From an uncultured Clostridia bacterium (GTDB taxonomy: Bacteria > Bacillota > Clostridia > Oscillospirales > Acutalibacteraceae): a stretch of DNA of 60,035 nt. The notes under the pieces are model-generated. The model was given only the letters and a program-made list of their open reading frames with translations, searched no databases and had not been told where the DNA came from. Both the position numbers and the translations under genes were made by a program. The DNA lies in contig CANQDR010000010.1 of the NCBI GenBank assembly GCA_947593615.1, forward strand, positions 1-60,035, written 5' to 3'. This document shows, piece after piece, positions 6,584-14,300 of this stretch (its first letter is position 1; each line of letters starts with the position of its first letter).

Positions 6584-6856
6584 ATGAAAGATAAAATATT
6601 AATAGACCCAAATACAGGTCAGGAATACATTGATGTACCGCCAACAGTTGCCGCCAAATTTTTAGATGTTGCTTTAAATTTTATCTACGAAGGACTAAAA
6701 AAACGAGTATTGCCGATAGGCACAGCGGTCCAAAGTGAAAAGGGGCGTTGGACATATAACATACCCTGTCAGCGCTTAAAGGCTTACGCAAAAGGTACTG
6801 ATGTTTTGCAAATATCGGAATTTTTAAATCTGTTAAAGGAAGGAGTGAAAAAATGA
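6584..6856 (+). CDS. Excisionase-like DNA-binding protein
   Basis: The protein has 90 residues, with GGGAGGTG upstream. Residues 18-70 (PPTVAAKFLDVALNFIYEGL, then LPIGTAVQSEKGRWTYNIP) match the winged helix-turn-helix layout of phage excisionase/MerR-like proteins: helix-turn-helix, then a beta wing with W-Y-I-P. A second, diverged copy of the same type is at 8721-8903, followed by a copy of the same membrane-protein gene, so the block has duplicated. It may act with the integrase at excision. Confidence 0.65.
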   Translation: MKDKILIDPNTGQEYIDVPPTVAAKFLDVALNFIYEGLKKRVLPIGTAVQSEKGRWTYNIPCQRLKAYAKGTDVLQISEFLNLLKEGVKK

Positions 6857-7146
6857 ACCACATCCGCAAAGCAGAGCAGACATTCTCAGACACAAAATTT
6901 TATCTGTACATAGCCGGAGCTATTATAAAAATGCTCAGTCTGCTAAAAAGTGTTGGCAAAGCAATTTTAAGACACCTTATCGAAATATTTATGATAATAG
7001 CCATAATAGGCGAATATGTAGTAGCTCAGGCGTTTGGAGACGGAGCAATTAATTTTGTAGCGGCAATGATATTTATTGCTATTCTGGGCGTGCTTGCAAT
7101 TACGCTCATACAAATTAAGATTTTTAAAGATGGAGGTGAGAAATGA
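6853..7146 (+). CDS. Membrane protein with two predicted helices, copy 1
   Basis: The protein has 97 residues and overlaps the previous gene by 4 bp. It has two hydrophobic segments (LIEIFMIIAIIGEYVVAQA and FVAAMIFIAILGVLAITLI) after an amphipathic N terminus. Copy 2 at 8925-9212 is almost identical from residue 16 onward. It is an early-operon membrane protein, so a superinfection or host-takeover role is possible, but nothing in the sequence shows it. Confidence 0.75.
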   Translation: MNHIRKAEQTFSDTKFYLYIAGAIIKMLSLLKSVGKAILRHLIEIFMIIAIIGEYVVAQAFGDGAINFVAAMIFIAILGVLAITLIQIKIFKDGGEK

Positions 7147-7400
7147 TGTTTGAATCAACAATCAAATGGCATAGAGCTAGTGAGGAATTGCCGAAAGAGT
7201 CTTGTGAAGTATTAGCTATATCAAATATCGGAAGATTATTTTATATGAATTATTCAGATAAAAACAAAGCATTTAATTCAACCGATAACGATAATGGTGA
7301 ATATGAAAATGAAAACATACTTTACTGGGCATACGTGGAGGAGATTCTTTACTGGGCATACGTGGAGGAGATTCTTTTACCACTGCCCACCAAAAAATAA
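7143..7400 (+). CDS. DUF551-like phage protein with a 27-bp internal duplication
   Basis: The protein has 85 residues and overlaps copy 1 of the membrane protein by 4 bp. WHRASEELPKESCEVLAISN is the N-terminal signature of the DUF551 group of small phage proteins (W...LP.....VL). Near the C terminus a 9-residue unit, LYWAYVEEI, occurs twice, because 27 bp at 7322-7348 are perfectly repeated at 7349-7375. The duplication keeps the frame and looks recent. Confidence 0.7.
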   Translation: MMFESTIKWHRASEELPKESCEVLAISNIGRLFYMNYSDKNKAFNSTDNDNGEYENENILYWAYVEEILYWAYVEEILLPLPTKK

Positions 7401-7401
7401 G

Positions 7402-7498
7402 GCGCATAGGAACGGGAATTCCTACACGCCAAAAGAAAAAAATACTTTAATTAAATTTTAGACGATTTTTAATAAATTGTCAATAGGAGGATTTTAAA
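7402..7498 (+). repeat. Duplicated hairpin leader, copy 1
   Basis: GCGcaTAGGAA and TTCCTAcaCGC form a hairpin with an internal loop. An AT-rich leader follows, ending in AATAGGAGGATTTTAAAA before the next gene. The same sequence, about 90% identical, is at 9214-9308 in front of the ATPase gene. Its conservation in both copies suggests an mRNA-processing or translation element. Confidence 0.65.
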
Positions 7499-7936
7499 AT
7501 GAAAGCTGATATTAAAAACATAAGTTTAAGAGATTTAGAAAAACATAAGATTTGTAGGCGAACATCAACCGTTTGTTACGCGTCAACTACTCGTGATTTA
7601 TCGATAACAGGTCCATATCCTCAAAAGGATGGGACAACTGTTGTCAGAATAAATTTTTATCATCCGATATTCAGCAAATATAAGTATATTACATTTTATA
7701 AAATTGACGATATATTGTTTTTTAAGCTATCTAATACATATGATGACGCTACTTATACAATAAGCAGAAAAAGAAATAGAGAAAATTCATTATCAACTCA
7801 ATGTTCAAGCAGAGCGGCAGAAAAACTAAAAGATTTTGTTGGAAATCATATCATGAAAAGTTACGATTGGCAAAAAACATATGAACCAATTTTCTACATT
7901 CCCCAAAAACACCAAGGGGGATTTAAAAATGAATAA
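7499..7936 (+). CDS. Hypothetical phage protein, 145 residues
   Basis: AGGAGG lies 9 bp upstream of the ATG. The protein is basic and rich in aromatic strands (VVRINFYHPIFSKYKYITFY). No family is recognised. It lies downstream of the first hairpin leader, in the position that the SMC-like ATPase takes after the second copy. Function unknown. Confidence 0.6.
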   Translation: MKADIKNISLRDLEKHKICRRTSTVCYASTTRDLSITGPYPQKDGTTVVRINFYHPIFSKYKYITFYKIDDILFFKLSNTYDDATYTISRKRNRENSLSTQCSSRAAEKLKDFVGNHIMKSYDWQKTYEPIFYIPQKHQGGFKNE

Positions 7937-8309
7937 AGTTATATTTCACGCTTTTGCGTGGCTGGTAAACGGATTATCAGAATGCAACACCTATGACTGG
8001 GGGGCAGAATATAAAGAAAAAAGATTAAAAGATAGGTTCGATAAATTTTATAAATTTCTTCAGGAAAAAGAAAATATAGAAGTTTTAAACCTAAATAAAT
8101 TAACAATTGAACAAGCAAAAGAATTAGGTTTCCAACGGTGGGATGAAGAATCAGATATTTGGCTGTTTCCGTTATGGTTTTTACCTCTTATTCCAACGGG
8201 GACGGAAGTGACCTCTATATCTGGGGATAAGATTATATATAATGGAAAAAACCTTGATAATGATATAAGGTTTGGCTGTATTGCATATGGTGTGCAATTA
8301 AAACAATAG
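7929..8309 (+). CDS. Hypothetical phage protein, 126 residues
   Basis: The ATG at 7929 was chosen because GGGGGA lies 8 bp upstream; a frame-extending ATG at 7881 has no binding site. The protein has an acidic middle and a hydrophobic strand-rich C-terminal half (WLFPLWFLPLIPTGTEVTS). It starts inside the last codons of the preceding gene. No family recognised. Confidence 0.6.
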   Translation: MNKVIFHAFAWLVNGLSECNTYDWGAEYKEKRLKDRFDKFYKFLQEKENIEVLNLNKLTIEQAKELGFQRWDEESDIWLFPLWFLPLIPTGTEVTSISGDKIIYNGKNLDNDIRFGCIAYGVQLKQ

Positions 8310-8322
8310 GAGGATTAATAAA

Positions 8323-8667
8323 ATGGTAAAAAGGAACACAATAAGAGAGTTTATTTTAAAAATTGGCATTACGCCCGAACTCAAAGGATACGAATACATA
8401 ATTGACGCGATAGAAAAGCTGATAGCTGCGCCGAATACTAAGTTAATGAAATTGTATTCAGATATAGCAAAAACCCATAACGTAACTGACAGTAGCGTTG
8501 AACGTGCAATACGACATTCAATTGGTACTATTTTTAAAGAATATGGCGGAATTGAATTGGCAGAAGAAATTTTTAGTTGTCGTATAGTTTCCGATAATTT
8601 AACAAACAGTAAGTTCTTGGCGTTGTGTGCGGAAAATTTGAAACACAATGACAGCAATAATTTTTAA
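8323..8667 (+). CDS. Stand-alone Spo0A C-terminal-like DNA-binding domain
   Basis: The protein has 114 residues. GYEYIIDAIEKLIAAPN followed by LYSDIAKTHNVTDSSVERAI and RHSI is the pattern of the Spo0A effector domain, with its recognition helix 'SSVERAIRH'. There is no receiver domain, so the protein would bind DNA without phosphorylation. AGGAGG precedes the start. In the early operon of a phage infecting a spore-forming lineage it could read or compete for 0A boxes (TGTCGAA). That function is inferred, while the domain is clear. Confidence 0.8.
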   Translation: MVKRNTIREFILKIGITPELKGYEYIIDAIEKLIAAPNTKLMKLYSDIAKTHNVTDSSVERAIRHSIGTIFKEYGGIELAEEIFSCRIVSDNLTNSKFLALCAENLKHNDSNNF

Positions 8668-8720
8668 ATTTTAGGGGAAGTAAAGAATGTACAAATGTAA
8701 TGATTGCGGTTTGGAATTTG

Positions 8721-8903
8721 ATGAACCGAAAAATAACAGTTCAGCAGGCGGCGGACTTAATGGGTGTAAGTCCACAATTTATACGTGTTGCATTGCAGCA
8801 GAAAGAATTGCCTTTTGGTGCTGCTGTGAAAGTTGGAAAAGAAAGATACACCTACTACATAAGTCCTAAAAAATTTACAGAATACACAGGAATAAAACTA
8901 TAA
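8721..8903 (+). CDS. Excisionase-like protein, copy 2, with a disturbed 5' end
   Basis: From the ATG at 8721 the protein reads MNRKITVQQAADLMGVSPQF, then RVALQQKELPFGAAVKVGKE, and so has the same helix-turn-helix plus wing as the gene at 6584. There is no good ribosome binding site before 8721. A good one (GGGGAAGTAAAG) instead precedes ATG 8687. That start opens a different frame, beginning as a zinc ribbon (MYKCNDCGLEFDEPK) and then running out of frame through this gene to 8869. The 5' part of another small gene therefore seems fused out of frame to this one, probably by deletion. Confidence 0.5.
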   Translation: MNRKITVQQAADLMGVSPQFIRVALQQKELPFGAAVKVGKERYTYYISPKKFTEYTGIKL

Positions 8904-8924
8904 TACGAAAAAGGAGGGAAAGCA

Positions 8925-9212
8925 ATGAAATATGTTAGGCAGGCTGAAAATAGATTATCCGAAACATCATTTTATCTGTACATAGCCGGAGCTATTATAA
9001 AAATGCTTAGTCTGCTAAAAAGTGCTGGCAAAACAATTTTAAGACACCTTATCGAAATATTTATGATAATAGCCATAATAGGCGAATATGCAGTTGCTCA
9101 GGCGTTTGGAGACGGAGCAATAAACTTTGTAGCCGCAATGATATTTATTGCTATTCTGGGCGTGCTTGCAATTACGCTCATACAAATTAAGATTTATAAA
9201 GACAAAAAATGA
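8925..9212 (+). CDS. Membrane protein with two predicted helices, copy 2
   Basis: The protein has 95 residues, with AAGGAGGG upstream. From FYLYIAGAIIKMLSLLKS to the end it differs from copy 1 (6853-7146) at only a few positions, while the first 15 residues differ more. The two hydrophobic segments are the same. With the adjacent excisionase-like gene and the hairpin leader it forms the second copy of a duplicated block. Confidence 0.75.
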   Translation: MKYVRQAENRLSETSFYLYIAGAIIKMLSLLKSAGKTILRHLIEIFMIIAIIGEYAVAQAFGDGAINFVAAMIFIAILGVLAITLIQIKIYKDKK

Positions 9213-9213
9213 A

Positions 9214-9308
9214 GCGCATAGGAAAGGCAATTCCTACACGCTTTAAGAAAAATACTTTAATTAAATTTTAGACGATTTTTAATAAATTGTCAATAGGAGG
9301 ATTTTAAA
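9214..9308 (+). repeat. Duplicated hairpin leader, copy 2
   Basis: Matches 7402-7498: a GCGcaTAGGAA/TTCCTAcaCGC hairpin, the same AT-rich stretch and the same AATAGGAGG ribosome binding site, here directing the ATPase gene at 9311. Confidence 0.65.
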
Positions 9309-9310
9309 AA

Positions 9311-10741
9311 ATGAAAACAAGTAAAATTACAATCAAATCGCTTTTTGGCATATCAGAACAGGAAATCGGCGGCAAGAGCGTTGAGTTGACAGGGCGTAAG
9401 GGCGCAGGAAAAACATCTGTGCTTGATGCAATCAGATACGCTCTTACAAACTCTTCAAACCGTGACTGGGTTATTAAGAACGGGGAAGCTGAGGGAGAAA
9501 TAATTGTTGAAACCGATTCAGGACTTACCATTGACCGCAAAGCACGCAGTAACAAAGCTGACTTTGTGTCCGTCAAAGAAAACGGAACAAAGGTCACGAA
9601 ACCAGAAACATTCCTCAAAACAATCATTACGCCCTTACAGCTCAATCCTGTTGAGTTCACGCAGATGTCAAAGGACGAACAGAACAGGGCAATACTTGAC
9701 CTTATTGAATTTAAATGGGATTTGAACTGGATAAGGGAGCAGTTCGGCGAAATTCCGCAGGGAGTAAATTACGAGCAGAACATTCTTCAGGTCCTCAATG
9801 ATATACAGGCAGAAAACGGCTCGTATTTTCAGAGCAGACAGGATATTAATCGAGAAATTCGCAACAAGAGAGCTTTTATTGAGGATATAGCAAAGGATAT
9901 TCCGAGCGGTTATCAGGCCGAAAAGTGGCAGAATTATGACTTGCCGGGCAAGTATTCCGAGCTTATGACTATTAAGGACCGCAACGGCAAAATTGAGCGT
10001 GCAAGAGAGTTCAAAGATAACTACGATAACAAGCTCCGTGGACTTGAGGCTACGAAAGAAATTGCAGTATCAGCGGCTAAAGCATTAATTAATGCAGAGC
10101 GTGATAGTATAAATTCTACAATTGCGAGACTTACGGCTGAAATCAAGGCAGAGCAGGATAAGCTTTTGACACTTGATAACAAACTCAATGATAAAGTCAA
10201 TGTTGTACAGGCTGAATTTGAAAAATCAAAGGCTAAACTTGATGCAGATGTAGGCATTGCAGAAAAATACATATATCTTGACACTATTCCTGTTGACGGC
10301 TTACAGGCTGAAATTAATGAAGCTGAATCAATGATTAAGCATCTAAACGAATACAAGCGTATGGTTGATATGCAGAACGAAATTGAGGACTTGAAAGAAA
10401 AATCAGAAGAATACACCGCAAAAATTGAGCTTGCAAGGAAGCTTCCCGGTAAAATCCTTGAAAGTGCAACGCTCCCCGTTGAAGGTCTGACTGTAGAAAA
10501 CGGAATTCCGCTTATAAACGGGCTTCCTGTTTCAAACCGTTCTGACGGTGAGTTGCTTGAACTATGCGTTGATATTGCAATCAACAATCCGAGCGGTTTG
10601 CAGATTATTCTTATTGACGGCGCAGAAAAGCTGGATGATACAAGCAGAGACAAGCTCTATTCAAAGTGCAAGGAAAAGGGATTGCAGTTTATTGCAACCC
10701 GCACAACAAACGATAATGAGCTTATTGTGACTGAACTTTAA
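9311..10741 (+). CDS. SMC/RecF-like AAA ATPase of the phage recombination module
   Basis: The protein has 476 residues. Walker A is G28-RKGAGKTS-36, a long coiled-coil region (about 150-360, with repeated K/E-rich helices) interrupts the ATPase head, and the C-terminal Walker B-like strand is LQIILIDGAEKL, as in RecF/Rad50-type proteins. It is shorter than Rad50/SbcC, in line with phage homologues that sit beside a RecB-like nuclease and SSB. It probably supports phage DNA recombination or replication, together with 10754-12904. Confidence 0.85.
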   Translation: MKTSKITIKSLFGISEQEIGGKSVELTGRKGAGKTSVLDAIRYALTNSSNRDWVIKNGEAEGEIIVETDSGLTIDRKARSNKADFVSVKENGTKVTKPETFLKTIITPLQLNPVEFTQMSKDEQNRAILDLIEFKWDLNWIREQFGEIPQGVNYEQNILQVLNDIQAENGSYFQSRQDINREIRNKRAFIEDIAKDIPSGYQAEKWQNYDLPGKYSELMTIKDRNGKIERAREFKDNYDNKLRGLEATKEIAVSAAKALINAERDSINSTIARLTAEIKAEQDKLLTLDNKLNDKVNVVQAEFEKSKAKLDADVGIAEKYIYLDTIPVDGLQAEINEAESMIKHLNEYKRMVDMQNEIEDLKEKSEEYTAKIELARKLPGKILESATLPVEGLTVENGIPLINGLPVSNRSDGELLELCVDIAINNPSGLQIILIDGAEKLDDTSRDKLYSKCKEKGLQFIATRTTNDNELIVTEL

Positions 10742-10753
10742 GGAGGATTTCAT

Positions 10754-11263
10754 ATGCCTACACATTGGAAAAAACTAACGAATCCAAATTATCTCGGAGC
10801 ATATTCAATCGAAAACGGACAGGACTTGATTTTGACAATCAAGTATGTTCAGGAAGAAAAAGTAACCGGCACAGACGGCAAAAAGGACGATTGCGTTGTC
10901 TGTCACTTTGTTGAGAACGCAAAGCCGATGATACTAAATGCAACCAATATGAAAACAATTACAAAACTGTACAAAACTCCGTACATCGAAGAATGGGCAG
11001 GAAAAAAGATACAGATAGGTGTTGAAAAAGTTAAGGCGTTCGGTGATGTGGTTGAGGCTTTGAGAGTAAGAAAGAACATACCGAATGTTCAGACTGCCGC
11101 ACTTCCAAAATGTGAAATTTGTGGAAACGATATTCAGCCTTTAAGTAGTATGACAGCCGAGCAGGTTGCCGCATATACAAGCAGTAAATACGGACAGGCT
11201 CTTTGCTCTGTATGTGCAACGAAAAAGGCGCAGGAGGTAAAGAACAATGCCCTTGACGAATGA
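10754..11263 (+). CDS. Phage recombination-module protein with C-terminal zinc ribbon
   Basis: The protein has 169 residues. The N-terminal part is beta-rich and carries a W-K-K-L-T-N-P-N-Y-LGAYS start, which I have seen associated with phage ATPase/nuclease operons. The C-terminal part has CEICGN and CSVC spaced 38 residues apart. AAGGAGG precedes the ATG. The 17-bp overlap with the nuclease gene suggests coupled expression. A DNA-binding accessory role is inferred from context only. Confidence 0.65.
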   Translation: MPTHWKKLTNPNYLGAYSIENGQDLILTIKYVQEEKVTGTDGKKDDCVVCHFVENAKPMILNATNMKTITKLYKTPYIEEWAGKKIQIGVEKVKAFGDVVEALRVRKNIPNVQTAALPKCEICGNDIQPLSSMTAEQVAAYTSSKYGQALCSVCATKKAQEVKNNALDE

Positions 11264-12023
11264 AAACTATTTCAGTCCCGAAAATCAAATGAAATATATG
11301 GGAGTGTCTCAGTTCAAAGCGTTTGAAAAATGCCCTGCCTCGGCTCTTGCGGTCGAGGTTAAGGGTGAATATGTTTTACCAAAAAAGACCGCGCTTCTTG
11401 TCGGGTCATATGTTGACGCTCATTTTGAGGGCGCTCTTGATGTTTTTAAAGCACAGCATCCCGAACTTTTTAAGCGTGACGGAAACCTCAAGTCTGAGTA
11501 CGTTCAGGCCGAACAGATTATAAATTACCTTGAAGATGACGATTTATTTATGAAATATATGTCGGGAGAAAAGCAAGTTATTATGACGGGTGAAATAGAA
11601 GGTGTACCTGTAAAAATTAAAGTAGATAGTCTTCTGCCGGATAAAATTGTTGACCTGAAAATTATGAGAGATTTTGAACCTATTTACGTCCCTGAAAAAG
11701 GTCGTCTGAACTGGATTGAAGCTTGGGAGTATGATTTACAGGGTGCAGTATATCAGGAAATTGTGAGACAGAATACGGGTAAGACTTTACCATTTTATAT
11801 AGCTGCAGGAACAAAAGAAAATGACGGTCCTAACAAAACAATTATTGAAATACCGCAGAGTTACCTTGATGTTGAGCTTGAGCGATTCAAAAAAAGCGTA
11901 CAGTATTTTGATGCAATAAAAAAAGGTTTGATAGAACCTGAACGCTGTGAGCATTGCACATTCTGCAAAGCTACAAAGGTGCTGACTGAGCCTGTAAGTT
12001 TGGAGGCACTTGAATATGAATAA
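11247..12023 (+). CDS. PD-(D/E)XK nuclease, RecB/exodeoxyribonuclease VIII-like
   Basis: The protein has 258 residues. The fold markers are an early YMGVSQFKAFEKCPASAL segment, GSYVDAHFEG, the catalytic pair in IKVDSLLPDKIVDLKIM (D...D-x-K), a later YDLQGAVYQEIV and a C-terminal CEHCTFC metal-binding cluster. Such phage proteins are 5'-3' exonucleases or iron-sulfur nucleases that make single strands for recombination. Position between the ATPase and SSB agrees with this. Confidence 0.85.
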   Translation: MPLTNENYFSPENQMKYMGVSQFKAFEKCPASALAVEVKGEYVLPKKTALLVGSYVDAHFEGALDVFKAQHPELFKRDGNLKSEYVQAEQIINYLEDDDLFMKYMSGEKQVIMTGEIEGVPVKIKVDSLLPDKIVDLKIMRDFEPIYVPEKGRLNWIEAWEYDLQGAVYQEIVRQNTGKTLPFYIAAGTKENDGPNKTIIEIPQSYLDVELERFKKSVQYFDAIKKGLIEPERCEHCTFCKATKVLTEPVSLEALEYE

Positions 12024-12426
12024 TATTGTACTAGCAGGCAGGCTTACGCAAGAGCCGGAATTGAAAACTACAAATACAGGCACGGAAGTTACATCGTTTA
12101 GTTTGGCAGTCGGCAGAGATTATGCAAGACAAGGAGAGGAAAGACAGACAGATTTTATTAACTGTGTAGCTTGGAGAAAAACGGCAGCATTTATTTGTAC
12201 ATATTTTCATAAAGGGGACGGAATAGTTTTAAACGGACGCTTAGAGGGCAGAAGATACGTTGATAAAGATGGAAATAACAGAACTGCATACGAAGTAGTA
12301 GTTGAGCGCGTTGAATTTCCGTTGAATAGAAAACAAAACGGTCAACATACAATGTCGACTTCTGCGACCGCTCCAAATACAACTGCTTCTCAAGAAATGC
12401 CGCTTGATGACGATTTACCCTTTTAA
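12016..12426 (+). CDS. ssb: Single-stranded DNA-binding protein
   Basis: The protein has 136 residues from ATG 12016, with GGAGG 9 bp upstream. The OB fold signature MNNIVLAGRLTQEPELKTTN, then FINCVAWRKTA and GRLEGRRYVDKDGNNRTAYE, is complete. The flexible tail ends in the acidic tip DDDLPF that recruits partner proteins. The start overlaps the end of the nuclease gene by 8 bp. Confidence 0.95.
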   Translation: MNNIVLAGRLTQEPELKTTNTGTEVTSFSLAVGRDYARQGEERQTDFINCVAWRKTAAFICTYFHKGDGIVLNGRLEGRRYVDKDGNNRTAYEVVVERVEFPLNRKQNGQHTMSTSATAPNTTASQEMPLDDDLPF

Positions 12427-12439
12427 CTTGAGGTGACAT

Positions 12440-12904
12440 ATGACAATACAGATAGACAGCCGCGAAAAAACCAAAGCGATACAAAAAATCGTAGCGGAAT
12501 TTGATAGGCAAAACATAAAGTATTTTGTATCAAAATTAACTGTAGGCGATTATATAAGCCTTGATAATGCACGTTTTGCAATAGATCGCAAGCAAAGTCT
12601 ACTTGAAGTTTGTAACAATGTCTGTCAGGACCATAAACGCTTTATAAACGAATTAAAACGAGCAAACGAGTTTGGTATAAGGCTTGTGTTTTTAGTGGAA
12701 CACAGCCGAAATATCAAGACATTAGATGATGTTCTAAGATGGAAAAATCCACGATTAAAAACATCACCGCTTGCCGTATCAGGTGAAAGGCTGTACAAGA
12801 TACTCTCAACGATAGAAAAGACCTACAGCACGAAATTCTATTTTTGTGATAAGACAAATACAGGCAAGCGGATAGTTGAGTTGCTCAACGAGCAGGTGAA
12901 TTAA
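12440..12904 (+). CDS. ERCC4/XPF-type nuclease
   Basis: The protein has 154 residues. The catalytic pattern of ERCC4 nucleases is visible: IQIDSREK near the N terminus, VGDY at about residue 35 and IDRKQSLLEV at about 48, where most members have ERK and this one has DRK. The family cuts branched or flapped DNA. It fits in the recombination module after SSB. Confidence 0.85.
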   Translation: MTIQIDSREKTKAIQKIVAEFDRQNIKYFVSKLTVGDYISLDNARFAIDRKQSLLEVCNNVCQDHKRFINELKRANEFGIRLVFLVEHSRNIKTLDDVLRWKNPRLKTSPLAVSGERLYKILSTIEKTYSTKFYFCDKTNTGKRIVELLNEQVN

Positions 12905-13603
12905 ATGCCCGAAAAATCAACATTTATAAAACTGAATAGAAAAATTCTAAAATGGCGTTGGTACCAAGATGCAAACACTTTCAGAGTATTTGTTCATCTT
13001 CTTCTGCTTGCAAATGTAACCGACCGTGATTTTGAACAGGTCACGATCAGACGCGGACAGCTCGTTACAAGTGTAGCTCATTTATCACGGGATTTGAAAA
13101 TCTCAGTAAAATCAATCAGGACTGCACTTGAACACCTAAAATCGACAAACGAAGTGGCAATCAAAACAACCTCAAAATATTCGATTATCACTATAAATAA
13201 TTACAATGAATATCAAAAGGCGGCAAGCACTTTGGCAAACGAGGGGCAAACAACGGGCAAACGAGGGGCAAACGAGGGGCAACAATATAAGAATGATAAA
13301 GAATGTAAAAGAATGGTAAAGAATGAGAGAGGGGCAACGCTCGCTCCTCTCGGACGATTTAAAAATGTTTTGCTCACACAAATTGAGCTCGATGAACTGA
13401 AAACGAAATACCCGGATGATTATCAGGGCAAGATAGAACGACTATCACGATATTTGGAAAATACAGGAAAAAATTATAGAAATCATTTTTCAAAGTTGCT
13501 TGATTGGTTGGAGCAGGATGTTAAGCCGAAACAACACAGCTCCTCATCATACGATATTGACGAGCTTGAAAAATTTAATACTCTTGATGGCTTTGAGGCG
13601 TGA
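12905..13603 (+). CDS. Replication initiator/replisome organiser-like protein
   Basis: The protein has 232 residues. The N-terminal winged-helix part (FIKLNRKILKWRWYQDANTF, then RVFVHLLLLANVTDRD and RRGQLVTSVAHLSRDLKIS) is the common N-terminal domain of phage replisome organisers of Firmicutes. The middle is a low-complexity linker containing NEGQ/RGAN repeats. The C-terminal part is helical, as in DnaD-like loaders. No helicase-loader gene follows, so this protein or the host would load the helicase. Confidence 0.75.
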   Translation: MPEKSTFIKLNRKILKWRWYQDANTFRVFVHLLLLANVTDRDFEQVTIRRGQLVTSVAHLSRDLKISVKSIRTALEHLKSTNEVAIKTTSKYSIITINNYNEYQKAASTLANEGQTTGKRGANEGQQYKNDKECKRMVKNERGATLAPLGRFKNVLLTQIELDELKTKYPDDYQGKIERLSRYLENTGKNYRNHFSKLLDWLEQDVKPKQHSSSSYDIDELEKFNTLDGFEA

Positions 13604-13608
13604 CTGTG

Positions 13609-13806
13609 ATGAAATTAATTAGATGCGATAAATGCGGTCACGAATATCACGAAATATGTATGACACAATGTCCACACCCTGCTGTGAACAGACGATACGG
13701 AAAAAGTTTATGCGTTTACTGTTGTAAAAAATGCCGTTATTCGAAGTACGTAGGTATCGGCTGGGTGTGTACGTACAAAAAGGAGAATTATCAGAAAAAT
13801 ACTTAA
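13609..13806 (+). CDS. Small zinc-knuckle protein
   Basis: The protein has 65 residues with eight cysteines and two histidines (CDKCGHEYHEICMTQCPHP, then CVYCCKKC), probably one or two zinc knuckles. The start at 13609 was taken as the first ATG after the previous stop; GTG starts at 13600 and 13606 are also possible. Function unknown. Confidence 0.55.
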   Translation: MKLIRCDKCGHEYHEICMTQCPHPAVNRRYGKSLCVYCCKKCRYSKYVGIGWVCTYKKENYQKNT

Positions 13807-13831
13807 ATTTAAAATGAAGGAATTAGATATT

Positions 13832-14290
13832 ATGAAAAATATAACACCCGATGGATTATATAAAGCAGATATATACGGTTCTATATATTCATTTAGGAAA
13901 GGCAAACCGAGAGAAGTAAAACAATATTGGGACGGTAATACTTATCGCGTACATATTGGGAATCAAATTCCAATTGCTTCAAGAGTAATTTGGGAGACCT
14001 TCAATGGAGAAATTCCTAAAAGATATTGCATTATACATAAAAACGGAAATAAATCAGATAATTGTTTGGCAAATTTAAAAATGGTTGCAATTACGGAAAT
14101 TGCGAGAAATCCATCGAAGCGAAAGCTTGTTGCAAAGGTCAATGAAAACGGTGAAATCATTGAATTTTATTCGAGCATTGAAGAAGCGGCAAAAGTTAAT
14201 TTTGTTTCATATAATGCCGTTCTTCGCAGATGTAAGAATCTTATTAATAATCCGTTTAAGCGATTAGAATTTGATTTTATGTATGCTTGA
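13832..14290 (+). CDS. HNH homing-type endonuclease with NUMOD1 motif
   Basis: The protein has about 152 residues from ATG 13832, with AAGGA 10 bp upstream; an ATG at 13814 is the alternative. YRVHIGNQIPIASRVIWETF followed by CIIHKNGNKSDNCLANLKMV is the HNH_3 nuclease pattern (IHKNGNKSDNCLANL). The end (KVNENGEIIEFYSSIEEAAK) is a NUMOD1 DNA-binding motif. This is a free-standing homing endonuclease inserted in the replication region, overlapping no essential motif of its neighbours. Confidence 0.85.
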   Translation: MKNITPDGLYKADIYGSIYSFRKGKPREVKQYWDGNTYRVHIGNQIPIASRVIWETFNGEIPKRYCIIHKNGNKSDNCLANLKMVAITEIARNPSKRKLVAKVNENGEIIEFYSSIEEAAKVNFVSYNAVLRRCKNLINNPFKRLEFDFMYA

Positions 14291-14300
14291 GGAGAAATCT

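Noticed and set aside
7322-7375. Possible CRISPR-like repeat
   Set aside because: Only two adjacent units with no spacer, inside a coding frame.
10021-10653. Open frame of 210 codons opposite the SMC-like ATPase
   Set aside because: Serine/leucine-rich shadow of a coiled-coil gene with no start signal; the ATPase is clearly real.
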